From DATGZX01 sp035296965 (GTDB taxonomy: Bacteria > Planctomycetota > Planctomycetia > Gemmatales > Gemmataceae), in NCBI GenBank assembly GCA_035296965.1, contig DATGZX010000277.1:1-34554 (forward strand): a stretch of DNA of 34,554 bases, read 5' to 3'. Each line of letters opens with the position of its first letter. The first letter of the stretch is position 1. Below, piece after piece: positions 26,050 to 33,788 of the stretch. Under the pieces are notes generated by a model. The model had not been told where the DNA came from and ran no database searches. It saw only the letters and a program-made list of their open reading frames with translations. The translations under genes and the position numbers were made by a program.

Positions 26050-26529
26050 TCTCTTGCCCTCAGTGCCTCTTCAAGACTAACTTTTGCGGAAGAGCAATGT
26101 CATGTTATGTCATGTAAAAGGGGGGTAGGCAGACTACTTGTCTGACAAAAAAGAGCATTCTGCAAGTGACTATTCTACAAAGGATTACATCGCAACTAGG
26201 AAATTGGACGAATGGCAGTTGGACCTGACAAATGTCATGTGTACATTTGTACACATTTCCAGGAATTCTGAGCACATACCTTTGCCCCAAAATCAAGACT
26301 TGCGCACGCACTAGGCCGCCTTTGCACGCGATCGTGAAGACCCCTTGGGCGATGAATGCGTCGAGGCAAGGCCTGCGTGGAATTCCTGAAGTCATTCCGC
26401 ATAATTCTCGACTTTCCACATGAACGCGCAGCCTTGTCTTCAGGATCCGCGGAGCGCTGCCTCGGATAGATATCGCGACCCTTCGCCGGCCAAGGGAGAA
26501 GTCTCGCACGTCTCCGGAGTCTCACGTGC
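26050..26529. other. Gene-poor stretch with a TGTACA-type palindrome
   Basis: About 480 bases with no gene I can support. A minus-strand frame at 26105-26509 reads well in places (GLVRAQVLILGQRYVLRIPG) but has no ribosome site and matches no family known to me; it could be a remnant. A near-perfect inverted repeat, ATGTGTACA-TT-TGTACACAT, lies at 26237-26256. Confidence 0.4.
26237..26256. promoter_or_regulatory. Operator-like 9-bp inverted repeat
   Basis: ATGTGTACA and TGTACACAT face each other with a 2-base spacer. A related sequence, ATGTGTACAAGTGAACAT on the minus strand, lies just upstream of the DGR accessory stump near 6288-6305. No gene start is next to the 26-kb copy, so its role is unclear. 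Confidence 0.35.
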
Positions 26530-27132
26530 CTAGGCGCTGGGCCGGCGTGGCCGAGGCCCCCGTGTGGCATCGAGTCTCGCGCGGGCCGTGAGCAAGAGCA
26601 CTGCCGAAATCAGGATATAGATTTGCGCGCCGGCCACGACGGCTACGATGCGTAAATAGGGAAGCATGGTGGCCGAGCTTTGCACGACATCGGGCCTCTT
26701 GTATGTCAGCACCCACAGCCCTGTCAGCGGGCTCAGCCCGTGTGCGCGCAGAAGCAACGACCAGTCGGGGGAGTATTCCGATCCCACGAACATGAATGCG
26801 CTGATGTTCCTTAGCGGGTAGAAAACGCTCGAGCCTATGAAAACAACCAAGGTGATCAAGAGGGAAAATAGACTGGCGCGCAAGGTATTGCGATAAATGG
26901 TGGAAAGCAAAAGACCCAGGCTGGCTGTGAATCCAACATAGATGAACACTGCTCCCACCAGGAGCGGTAGTGCAAAGAGGTCCGCAGCGCCGGTAATCCC
27001 TCCCACTCCCCAAACGATTGCAAGCATCAGCCAAAGTGTGCGCGGGCTCTGGATGCTTCCCAGCCATTTCGCGAGCAAAATGCTCCCGGTCGAGACGGGC
27101 AGGCTAGCGTGTCGCGCAAGACAGCAATGCAT
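26530..27132 (-). pseudogene. 5'-truncated ABC-2 type permease
   Basis: A 200-codon frame containing six or so hydrophobic segments (LWLMLAIVWGVGGITG, LLVGAVFIYVGFTASLGLLLS, LFSLLITLVVFIGSSVFY). It begins MHCCLARHASLPVSTGSILL; from LPVST onward it fits the middle of planctomycete ABC-2 permeases (LPVSxxEILxAKWLGS...). The usual N-terminal helices are missing and the region upstream has no ribosome site or matching frame, so the gene has lost its start. No ATPase partner is nearby. It ends about 480 bases from the SDR gene. Confidence 0.65.
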
Positions 27133-27370
27133 CCAAAACTGCTGCAGCCTACACCCGCGGTAAGCGCCCGGGCCGCCACGGGAAAGCTCGGTATAATGCT
27201 GGGAGACGTAACATGCCTGTGGACCACGGAAGACAGGCTCGGTGTGATGATCACGGACACTGTCTCGCGCGGTAGCGAAGGTGTTGCTCCGCGCACGCGC
27301 CCACGATTACGGACTGACTTTTGGCCGTATCGGCTTATAGACGACTGCGCAACCAATGCGACGCACCGGC

Positions 27371-27433
27371 ACACAAGCCTGAAGCGCCAGCGAAGGAACA
27401 GCGGCATCCTTCGCTGGCGCTTCAGGCTTGTGT
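27371..27433. repeat. Perfect 27-bp inverted repeat (CCTGAAGCGCCAGCGAAGG family)
   Basis: Arms 27371-27397 and 27407-27433 are exact reverse complements with a 9-base loop. The core GAAGCGCCAGCGAAGGA is a dispersed planctomycete word. It lies between the truncated permease and the PEP-CTERM gene, near the likely break that removed the 5' end of the permease. Confidence 0.85.
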
Positions 27434-27501
27434 AGCTTTCGATGCGCAGTCATCGATGAGACGCACCTTCGAAGTAGCTGAGGCAGTCCCGCAATGGGAA
27501 C

Positions 27502-28110
27502 TTAGGCAGTGATCCTGCGGCAGCGCCAGCCATAGCCGATCGTGCTTATGACACCGAGCGCGAGCAGAGTGATACCGCTAGGTTCCGGGACAGTCCCACC
27601 CCCGCTGGATGGTACATACCCGGACTCAGTCCAGTGTCCATTACCGAACCCCAGCGATCCAGGTCCCCCGTTTATGGCGTTGAACTCATCACCTACACTG
27701 GAGCCAGAAGGGTTATCAAATGTGATGGAAAGAAAGGTATTGCTGAATAGACTATTCTGGTATGCGATTGCTGCCAATCCTTGATTTGCGTCGTGGAATG
27801 TCGGCAATCCAGTCGTGGTGTCGACAAAGGCTGCGTTGTCCAACCCGCCGCTGCTTCCACCCGTAAATGAGAGTGGTCCTATGCCTGGGAAGGCGAAGTT
27901 GATGTTCTGAATATCGGATGAACCAAAGGTCCCAGTTTGGACCTTCGCCAGATCCACCTGAAAGGTCGCTGTGGAGGGAACCAAGCCGCCCGGGGGGGTG
28001 GTGGAGTCGGTCACCCATGTGTAAGTGACAAGGCCCGCTTGAGCTTGGGGAGCTATGCCGCCAAGGAGCACTGCTCCAGCAGCCAGTAATTGGATCATGC
28101 GCTTCATCAT
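27502..28110 (-). CDS. PEP-CTERM domain protein
   Basis: A 202-residue exported protein. The signal peptide is MMKRMIQLLAAGAVLLGGIA ending QAQA. The mature part is Gly/Ser/Thr-rich and beta-rich. The C-terminus has the PEP-CTERM sorting tail: VPEP motif, then a hydrophobic helix (SGITLLALGVISTIGYGW) and the basic end RCRRITA, recognised and processed by exosortase. GAGG lies 6 bases before the ATG at 28110. The longer frame from 28266 lacks a ribosome site. No exosortase is in the window. Confidence 0.9.
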   Translation of the reverse strand: MMKRMIQLLAAGAVLLGGIAPQAQAGLVTYTWVTDSTTPPGGLVPSTATFQVDLAKVQTGTFGSSDIQNINFAFPGIGPLSFTGGSSGGLDNAAFVDTTTGLPTFHDANQGLAAIAYQNSLFSNTFLSITFDNPSGSSVGDEFNAINGGPGSLGFGNGHWTESGYVPSSGGGTVPEPSGITLLALGVISTIGYGWRCRRITA

Positions 28111-28278
28111 GGGTGTCCTCACTAGGATCTGGCATACCTGGAATTGGGACCATTGGACGAAGGTTGAGTTTACGAGAGACTTAATGGCGTGGCAAGTGAA
28201 TATTCGGTGAATCTGGGGAATTTGGGCTAGCCGCGCCGTGGCAGAGGCCATCCTGGGGCTCGACACGACGGCAACCTC

Positions 28279-28480
28279 CTATCCGACTACCAAATCAAAC
28301 GCTTCGCGCTCGAGGGCAGCGACGGCTGCCTTACTGGTGTCCAAGACAACGACCGCATGGCTCTGCTTTTCCAGAAGACGGACGGCAAGGCGTTGGTTGA
28401 CAGCATTGTCCTCCGCCAGGAGGATGTGCAGGGAGCGAACGGCTTTGACGGCCGCGGGCAGCCTGGCGACACGTTTTTCG
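28279..28480 (-). pseudogene. Receiver-domain fragment of a hybrid histidine kinase
   Basis: The frame reads RSLHILLAEDNAVNQRLAVR, then LLEKQSHAVVVLDTSKAAVA, then LEREAFDLVVG and stop. This is the start of a response-regulator receiver domain as found at the end of hybrid histidine kinases (LAEDNxVNQxLAxRLLEKxGHxVxxAxNGxEAL), but it stops just before the phosphorylated Asp (LVLMD). Upstream the frame no longer resembles a kinase and overlaps the next membrane-protein gene. It is a relic with both ends lost. Confidence 0.75.
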
Positions 28481-28567
28481 GTAGCGGTACAGTTTGACAA
28501 GCCATAACTGAGGTAGCAAATAGGATTTGGCATGGGAACTGCCCGCCAATTCCAACGCTTGTCATCG

Positions 28568-28939
28568 CTATAGCCACCGTCCGGTGCGCGCCATTTCAGC
28601 GAAGGCCCAGTCCGTCCATCCAAGCCAGAAGCCAATGTAAGCTGCAGTCAGAGCCACGACCAGCCCGCAGCGGAGCCCGACAGGTTTTCTTCGGGCCGCG
28701 TAATTAACCGGCGCCCAAAGCAAGGCAAATAGACCTGTCTGAACCAACGCCAGCAACAGATACAGCATACCACCGCTGTTGTCTGCGAAGGACGACCCGC
28801 ACTTGCTCGCCAACAGGGTCCAGCAGACCAAGCCCAGAATGAGATTGAACTGCGAAAGGAGCGCTACTGCTAGGAAACAGAGGACGGTCACAATTAGAAT
28901 CCGATTCTTGTCTTGATCAGTCCTAGATGCCATACTCAT
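28568..28939 (-). CDS. Small membrane protein, unknown
   Basis: A 123-residue protein with about three membrane helices (ILIVTVLCFLAVALLSQFNLILG, MLYLLLALVQTGLFALLWAP, LVVALTAAYIGFWLGW). No family recognised. It starts MSMASRTDQDK; either the first or the third codon could be used and neither has a strong ribosome site. The end overlaps the ORF of the receiver fragment in another frame. Confidence 0.65.
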   Translation of the reverse strand: MSMASRTDQDKNRILIVTVLCFLAVALLSQFNLILGLVCWTLLASKCGSSFADNSGGMLYLLLALVQTGLFALLWAPVNYAARRKPVGLRCGLVVALTAAYIGFWLGWTDWAFAEMARTGRWL

Positions 28940-29066
28940 GCCCCGACAGAATGCCTTGCAGTCTGACCAATGATTCCTCGTTTACGCTCTGTTTGACAGC
29001 GCATTCAGCCCAAATGCCTTGAAGCAAGCCCGCGCGTCCGCTAGTTTCGCCACCGGGGCGGCTAGT

Positions 29067-29582
29067 TCATTCGTTCTGCGCCAACTTTTCAGGGTCAAAA
29101 ATGGTTCCTTTGTCCGGATCGGGCGGGACGGGTTTGGCTGGTGGCTGTTGGATGCTTAGCGGCGGATTGCCAATTTTGCCATTCTGTTTGAGCAGGCCCT
29201 TTCTTCCCTTCTTAGGACCATCGTAGGTGTAGAAGACTTGGACCTTGGCAATTAGCGCTGTAGCTACATGAATCGCGTCCATGCATGCTAACCCGTGCGA
29301 TCTGGCCAGCTCGTGAGCCATCTCGACAGTCTGCCTGTCCGCCGGGCGAACAGCAATCCGCTCATGCTCAAAGAATCTCAAAATGGTCTTGCTCTCCTCA
29401 TCGTCGCCCGGCGTTTTCCCCAGCTTATGAACTTCAACAATCGCAATCGCTGATGTGACAATCCAAAGATCGTGTCGCACCGCTTTCTGCCATAAATCTT
29501 CGCAGTCGCCAAATCGACCAGGATTCCCTTTTTGTAGAAGTTCGATGAATAGGCACGAATCAAAATAGGCGCTACTGGGCAT
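29067..29582 (-). CDS. PIN-domain protein (VapC-like ribonuclease)
   Basis: A 171-residue PIN-fold protein. The four acidic positions expected of the active site are visible: Asp8 (AYFDSCLFIELL), Glu50 (AIVEVHK), Asp102 (ACMDAIHVATAL) and Asp121 (YTYDG). The C-terminal 45 residues are a Pro/Lys-rich extension (QQPPAKPVPPDPDKG) unusual for VapC. The ATG at 29582 overlaps the end of the upstream gene by 11 bases, so the two are translationally coupled. PIN toxins cleave RNA and are normally held by a co-encoded antitoxin; here the partner is a much larger protein than a normal VapB. Confidence 0.85.
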   Translation of the reverse strand: MPSSAYFDSCLFIELLQKGNPGRFGDCEDLWQKAVRHDLWIVTSAIAIVEVHKLGKTPGDDEESKTILRFFEHERIAVRPADRQTVEMAHELARSHGLACMDAIHVATALIAKVQVFYTYDGPKKGRKGLLKQNGKIGNPPLSIQQPPAKPVPPDPDKGTIFDPEKLAQNE

Positions 29583-30360
29583 CTCGCATTCTCCGAACAT
29601 ACTCTTCCGCTGGCAGACCAGACGTTATGTCGATGGGTGGGATTTCCGCAAGCTGAGGAAGCTCCGAGCTATCGCGCAAGACTCGAATATTTTCTACGTT
29701 TATGCCCTGGGGCTGGTGGTTCCTGTAGCGGATGCGGCCGGTAACAGCAACTCGTTTTCCCAACAGGGACATCCATTGCTGGAATTGCTCTGGGGTAACA
29801 GAGCACATCACTTTATTGTCGGTGAAAGTTTCGTAAGTGAAGAAATGCTGCGTTCCGCGCACCGAGACCGTCTGCAATTGGCCTTCAATCGTTCCATAGT
29901 CGATGTAACGCCGAGCCGTCTCGATGACGGCGTGGATATTCTTTACCGCCTCAACGCCCGGACTTACTTTCTTGCCGTTAGAGGAAAAGGTTACTTTACC
30001 CCCGTCATCATTCACGGTCTTAATTAGCTTTTGAACCGCATCAAGCGTTTCCTCTTTGAAGTGCTTCGGAAGCGTGGGCTCTTTCTCCATCTCCTCGATG
30101 CCGCGCACGCAAGCTTTGGCTATGCGATTCCCAATGCCTCGCGCTGGCTTTCCTTTCACGCTGGGTAAGAAGGTCAAGGTTAGGGGGCTCTGCATGCGAG
30201 CCCGAACGATTTCCCACCGAATGTCAGAGCCTCTTGGAGCGAAGTCTTCTTCCAGACTGCGCAGCATTTCTAGAGCGTTTTCCAGCGCTTGCGCAAGCGC
30301 CGCAATGCTCATGTACGTCTTTTTGTCACCAAACTTTATCGTCAATGGGGCAGTAGGCAT
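29572..30360 (-). CDS. Partner protein of the PIN gene, unknown family
   Basis: A 262-residue protein starting MPTAPLTIKFGDKKTYMSIA, with GGAG 9 bases before the ATG at 30360; the frame upstream to 30534 runs into the transposase remnant region and is not used. The N-terminal half is helical (ALAQALENALEMLRSLEEDF); the C-terminal half is beta-rich and resembles an OB-like or similar fold (GKRVAVTGRIRYRNHQPQGI). No DNA-binding motif of ordinary VapB antitoxins is seen. By its overlap with the PIN gene it is the likely antitoxin or regulator, an inference. Confidence 0.75.
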   Translation of the reverse strand: MPTAPLTIKFGDKKTYMSIAALAQALENALEMLRSLEEDFAPRGSDIRWEIVRARMQSPLTLTFLPSVKGKPARGIGNRIAKACVRGIEEMEKEPTLPKHFKEETLDAVQKLIKTVNDDGGKVTFSSNGKKVSPGVEAVKNIHAVIETARRYIDYGTIEGQLQTVSVRGTQHFFTYETFTDNKVMCSVTPEQFQQWMSLLGKRVAVTGRIRYRNHQPQGINVENIRVLRDSSELPQLAEIPPIDITSGLPAEEYVRRMRDAQ

Positions 30361-30495
30361 CGGCAAGCTCCAGTTCCAGTCCGGGCCTAGGAACCTCGGA
30401 TGGAAGGGTACACGAGCGAAAAGTGACTTGCAACAAGGAACCAAAGTAAATTCTAGCCGGAAGCGCCTTCGCCAGCTGCCCCAATTTGACTGGCA

Positions 30496-30798
30496 TTCCG
30501 GCTCGCTCTGGGCTTCTCCAAGAAATGGGAGCACCTATATGGCCGTGCGTGAATCGGCTGCTGCGGTTTGTGGGGCACGTTTGTAACGTGCCCAGACGCC
30601 GGCCGGCACGTTGAAAACGTGCCCCACAAATGCTGCCGAATTACGCACCGTCATGTATTCGCCTGCACGACCCTGTACATCGCGTGTTACAACTTCTGCT
30701 GGATGCACGGCTCGTTGCCAGGGACGCCGGCGATGGCTGCGAAGATGGCCGGGCATCCTTGGACGCTGGAGGAATTGCTTGATCGGCTGGAGGAGTAA
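30496..30798 (+). pseudogene. C-terminal stump of an IS1-type transposase, split by a MITE
   Basis: The frame reads FRLALGFSKKWEHL (30496-30537), is broken by a 120-base insertion, and resumes at 30658 with FACTTLYIACYNFCWMHGSL to WTLEELLDRLEE and stop at 30798. It matches the C-terminus of the intact transposase at 32786-33634 (LALGFSKKWENLVACTSLYIAYYNFCWMH...WTLEELLD) but on the opposite strand and with differences, so it is a diverged, older copy. The rest of the gene is absent. Confidence 0.85.
30538..30657. mobile_element. 118-bp MITE flanked by TA target duplication
   Basis: The insertion in the transposase stump has imperfect terminal inverted repeats (TATGGCCGTGCGTGAATCGG at the left; CATGACGGTGCGTAATTCGG read inward from the right) and internal complementary arms with GTGGGGCACGTT. 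It is flanked by TA on both sides (30536-30537 and 30656-30657). Removing the element plus one TA joins GAG CAC CTA to TTC GCC TGC, restoring E-H-L-F-A-C-T of the transposase. TA duplication points to an IS630/Tc1-mariner-type mobiliser, which is not in the window. Confidence 0.8.
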
Positions 30799-31007
30799 GC
30801 ATTCCCGACTTGGGAATCTATCCAATCAATTGCCCGACATTTTTCCCGCCAAACAGAACTACTCGTCTTGCTAATCAAGACTGCAATAGGAGAAAATGTA
30901 GTCTCGGGACGGCCGGAGTAGCTACCGGCTTGAGCCTGCCCGCTCGCATTGGTTGTATCCTTGACGGTGCGGTCGGGCAGGCGATGCCCGATCAAGGATG
31001 CAAAGCA

Positions 31008-31466
31008 ATGAATGACTGGCAGGAGTTCTGTTCGCTTATTTGGGGAAAATGGGAAGCGGCAATGACCGGCAGCCTGATTGTCGCCTTGATGCTTGCGATC
31101 GGAGGAATGATTTGGCAGGGGCCTGCATATCTGCTGCTTTTTCTTGCAACCTTAGCGGCTTGCCTATTGCTTGCTTCCTACCGAGTCTGGAGAGACTCTT
31201 TTCACGAGGCCCACCCTTACAGCGCCGAATTCTACGAGAGCGCCAAGGAGCGATTCAACAAGCTTCCTGATGGACTAAAGGAGTTCTTTGAGAAGCTTTC
31301 AAAGGATCACGATGCAGCTTCTACCACAGTTTCTCAGGCAGCGGAAGAGACTAGGTTCTTGCTACGCGATCCGATCTCCGCGCATGTTCGATTCCATCCC
31401 GACTATAGGCTTCTTATCCCAAGATTGGTAAAGGAGTGGCGATCCGCAAAAGCCAACAACCCATAA
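31008..31466 (+). CDS. Membrane protein with two helices, unknown
   Basis: A 152-residue protein starting MNDWQEFCSLIWGKWEAAMT. Two adjacent membrane helices (SLIVALMLAIGGMIWQG and YLLLFLATLAACLLLASY) are followed by a soluble, charged tail with AKERFNKLPDGLKEFFEKLS. AAGGA lies about 12 bases before the ATG; the frame upstream to 30810 is probably not translated. No family recognised. It is followed 26 bases later by another small membrane-protein gene. Confidence 0.7.
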   Translation: MNDWQEFCSLIWGKWEAAMTGSLIVALMLAIGGMIWQGPAYLLLFLATLAACLLLASYRVWRDSFHEAHPYSAEFYESAKERFNKLPDGLKEFFEKLSKDHDAASTTVSQAAEETRFLLRDPISAHVRFHPDYRLLIPRLVKEWRSAKANNP

Positions 31467-31492
31467 GCCACCGCTTATTAGATCCTTTTGCC

Positions 31493-31783
31493 ATGAACCA
31501 GAATCCTAAATCGATCATCAAGCCTTGGCACAACATTGCCATCCTTTTGGTCTACCTGCTGGCCATCTCCGTCTGGGTTGTGGCGGCCATTCGCGACATG
31601 TTCTGGATTGGTCTGCCCATCCTGTCTGGCGTGAATGGAATCGTGTATCTCTCCCTTTTTCTGGCCTTAGTGCGATTTTACCGAAGGACGAAACGGCGCG
31701 CGGACCTTCGGGGGCTCTCGCTCGTCGCATTCATCAGCTTGTTTTCGGCAGCAATGGTGTTCGTAACTTGGACGTATAAGTAG
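31493..31783 (+). CDS. Small membrane protein, unknown
   Basis: A 96-residue protein starting MNQNPKSIIKPWHNIAILLV. Three hydrophobic segments are visible (IAILLVYLLAISVWVVAAI, IVYLSLFLALVRFY, LVAFISLFSAAMVFVTW). It follows the preceding membrane-protein gene by 26 bases and probably shares its transcript. Short repeats with TTATTAGATCC and ATAAGC-n-GCTTAT flank it on both sides. Confidence 0.65.
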   Translation: MNQNPKSIIKPWHNIAILLVYLLAISVWVVAAIRDMFWIGLPILSGVNGIVYLSLFLALVRFYRRTKRRADLRGLSLVAFISLFSAAMVFVTWTYK

Positions 31784-31847
31784 CCGTTTATTAGATCCCA
31801 ACGCATAAGCGCCCGCTTATCCCAGAGAAAGTTTTTTCAAACTGTAC

Positions 31848-31869
31848 CACTACCGATAGTTCGGTAGTG
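31848..31869. repeat. Perfect 9-bp hairpin (CACTACCGA)
   Basis: CACTACCGA and TCGGTAGTG pair fully around a TAGT loop. It lies between convergent genes (31493-31783 plus, 31925-32389 minus) and could help end transcription, although no T-tract follows. Confidence 0.55.
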
Positions 31870-31924
31870 TCCTAATCTGATTTCCTCCAACGAAGATAGC
31901 TTATTGTTTTTGGCATGGGAGTTG

Positions 31925-32389
31925 CTAGGAACTTGGCTTTTTCTGATCAGCCTCATTTGTCTCTGTCGTCGAAAGCAGAGAAGCCGTTTGGTTGGTTTTC
32001 GCCTTCAATTCGATCACAATGTCGTCAATAGTCCCATTGATACCCTTCGTCCACCCAGCCCAAGCATTTTGGCCAGCGTTGTAAAGGGCGATAGTCAGCC
32101 ACAGAGCAGATGCTCCTATTCCTAATATGAAAATCGTTTCCCACGCTTTTTTGGATAGAAATAATGCATCCTTGAAATCTGCTGCGACGACTACGCACGT
32201 CATGGTCAACAGGACGCCAAGGGGAGCGATCCAGGAAGTTCGCCCGGTCAACACTTGTTGGTGATGCGAAAGACAGAGGCGCAGCTTGTCCATAGTGGTT
32301 ACAAGCACCTCTTGATCTAAGGATGAGTGCACGGTTAGCCCCTTGATCAATTCCTTCGAGAAATCCATCTTCGGAAGAGGGTCAGGCAT
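31925..32389 (-). CDS. Membrane protein with two helices, paired with zinc-ribbon gene
   Basis: A 154-residue protein starting MPDPLPKMDFSKELIKGLTV. Two membrane helices (WIAPLGVLLTMTCVVVAADF and IFILGIGASALWLTIALY) lie between a helical N-terminus and a charged tail. The ATG at 32389 overlaps the stop of the upstream zinc-ribbon gene by 8 bases and has AGGGGGG upstream, so the pair is coupled. No family recognised. Confidence 0.7.
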   Translation of the reverse strand: MPDPLPKMDFSKELIKGLTVHSSLDQEVLVTTMDKLRLCLSHHQQVLTGRTSWIAPLGVLLTMTCVVVAADFKDALFLSKKAWETIFILGIGASALWLTIALYNAGQNAWAGWTKGINGTIDDIVIELKAKTNQTASLLSTTETNEADQKKPSS

Positions 32390-32672
32390 TCTTGCCCCCC
32401 TCTTGAAAAAGATCCGCAAGGCCAAGGACCGCGAGACTGAACAATGCCGTATAGCCGCACGTCTCGCATGTGATGCCAACGCATGGATAAATCGTTTGCT
32501 CGCCACCAAACGTCAGATGGACTTCAACCAAGCCATGAACTATTCGTGGCACGAAAAAGCCATCTACAATTTTCAAGAGTCCATCATGACACATTGGGCA
32601 TCTGCCATTGATGTTTTTCTTGCCCAGTGCGCTCGCAATTCGCTCTGTAGTTTCCTTAGAAAATTTGGCCAT
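32382..32672 (-). CDS. Zinc-ribbon-like small protein
   Basis: A 96-residue protein starting MAKFSKETTERIASALGKKN. Two cysteine pairs, CPMC (25-28) and C64/CETC (69-72), suggest a treble-clef or zinc ribbon; the segment between is beta-rich. GGAG lies about 10 bases before the ATG. Its stop overlaps the next gene, a two-helix membrane protein. Function unknown. Confidence 0.7.
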   Translation of the reverse strand: MAKFSKETTERIASALGKKNINGRCPMCHDGLLKIVDGFFVPRIVHGLVEVHLTFGGEQTIYPCVGITCETCGYTALFSLAVLGLADLFQEGGKNA

Positions 32673-32785
32673 TTTGCAGACTCCAAAACGGGGAAAGCCT
32701 GCCCTTTCGCTTGCGAGGGAGTCTGTTTCTCGCCTCGCGAAAAGACAGGCCAGTGGGTCATGACTCCCACCGTCCCAAGATCATT

Positions 32786-33634
32786 CTACAGCGCTCCAGC
32801 TGCATCCAGTAGCTCTTCCAACGTCCAAGGGTGCCACGCAATCCCTGCCTTCATCGCAGGGGGCATGCGTAGCGTTTTGTGCATCCAGCAGAAGTTGTAA
32901 TACGCGATGTACAGGCTCGTGCAGGCGACCAGGTTCTCCCATTTCTTGGAGAAGCCCAGAGCGAGGCGAGTGAAGCGTTTCATAAACGTCCTGATCGAAA
33001 GGTTCTGCCTTTCGACGTGCGAGGTGCAAATCGACTTTTTGGTTATGTCGCCCAGGATCACGCGCCTGATGGTTCTAAGCAAGTCTGGGGGAGCGTACCT
33101 GCCAGACTCTAGGTTTTCGTAATCCTTGATCAGCACCCCATAATTGACGAGCCCACTGAACGCTTCGTCAACAGCAGTGGGATACGCGAGCCAACCATCT
33201 GTGCTCACCTGGGGATAAGTCCTGCGCTCGTGCAGACGTGGAGGAACCAGGCGACTGACCAGATCATCCATGAAAAACCGTGTCGTGTCCATCGTGCGCT
33301 TGCCAATCACGAAGGAAGGAATCAGCTTGGTTTCTAGGTCGAGGGCAACGAAGAGGAATTGATCCCCCACCTTTTGGTTGCGCGCCTCGATAGCTGACAA
33401 ACGACGTTGCTTTTTCCGCACGAACGTCCAGATTTCATCGCATTCGAGGTGCGACAGGTTGAGGTCGCGCATCTTCGTATCGAGGAAGCCCCTGCACTTG
33501 TTCCCCACAGAGACCATCAGGCGCATGATCGTGTCCCTGTGCACGCCAGTCAGTCGCTCGACAGAACGAATGCTGTTGCCCTCGACCAGCAAATGCAGGG
33601 CAACGATCTGCTTTTCCAAAGGAAGCGTGTACAT
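32786..33634 (-). CDS. IS1-type transposase
   Basis: A 282-residue DDE transposase. The N-terminus is a helix-turn-helix (SIRSVERLTGVHRDTIMRLM). The catalytic core has HLECDEIWTFVRKKQ, VSTDGWLAYPTAV and a later Glu in CTSHVERQNLSIRTFMKRF. The start has AAAGG 8 bases upstream. Clear terminal inverted repeats were not found at either side by eye, so the insertion-sequence borders are not set. A diverged C-terminal copy lies on the plus strand at 30496-30798. Confidence 0.9.
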   Translation of the reverse strand: MYTLPLEKQIVALHLLVEGNSIRSVERLTGVHRDTIMRLMVSVGNKCRGFLDTKMRDLNLSHLECDEIWTFVRKKQRRLSAIEARNQKVGDQFLFVALDLETKLIPSFVIGKRTMDTTRFFMDDLVSRLVPPRLHERRTYPQVSTDGWLAYPTAVDEAFSGLVNYGVLIKDYENLESGRYAPPDLLRTIRRVILGDITKKSICTSHVERQNLSIRTFMKRFTRLALGFSKKWENLVACTSLYIAYYNFCWMHKTLRMPPAMKAGIAWHPWTLEELLDAAGAL

Positions 33635-33719
33635 AGCGAACCTTTCGCGTCTGGGGCAGGCTCGCTAGAATGCAAGTTGCTTAGGCTGCATTCTGGCGCT
33701 AACCCGCCGAGTGAGTCTG

Positions 33720-33758
33720 CCCCTGGAGTCGTTTGCGCGACTCCAGGGGTTTTCTTTT
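33720..33758 (+). terminator. Strong intrinsic terminator, plus strand
   Basis: CCCCTGGAGTCG and CGACTCCAGGGG form a perfect 12-bp stem (33720-33731 and 33738-33749) around a 6-base loop, followed by TTTTCTTTT. No plus-strand gene ends just before it; the only upstream gene is the transposase on the other strand. It may end a small RNA or isolate the RHH gene that follows. Confidence 0.8.
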
Positions 33759-33788
33759 GCTGAGAACACCTCCCAGCACTCCAGTAAT

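Noticed and set aside
26105..26509. 134-codon minus-strand open frame
   Set aside because: No ribosome site, no recognised family and mixed composition; kept only as a comment on the gene-poor region.
32700..33720. Defined IS borders around the transposase
   Set aside because: I could not find matching terminal inverted repeats or a target duplication by eye, so only the coding region is reported.
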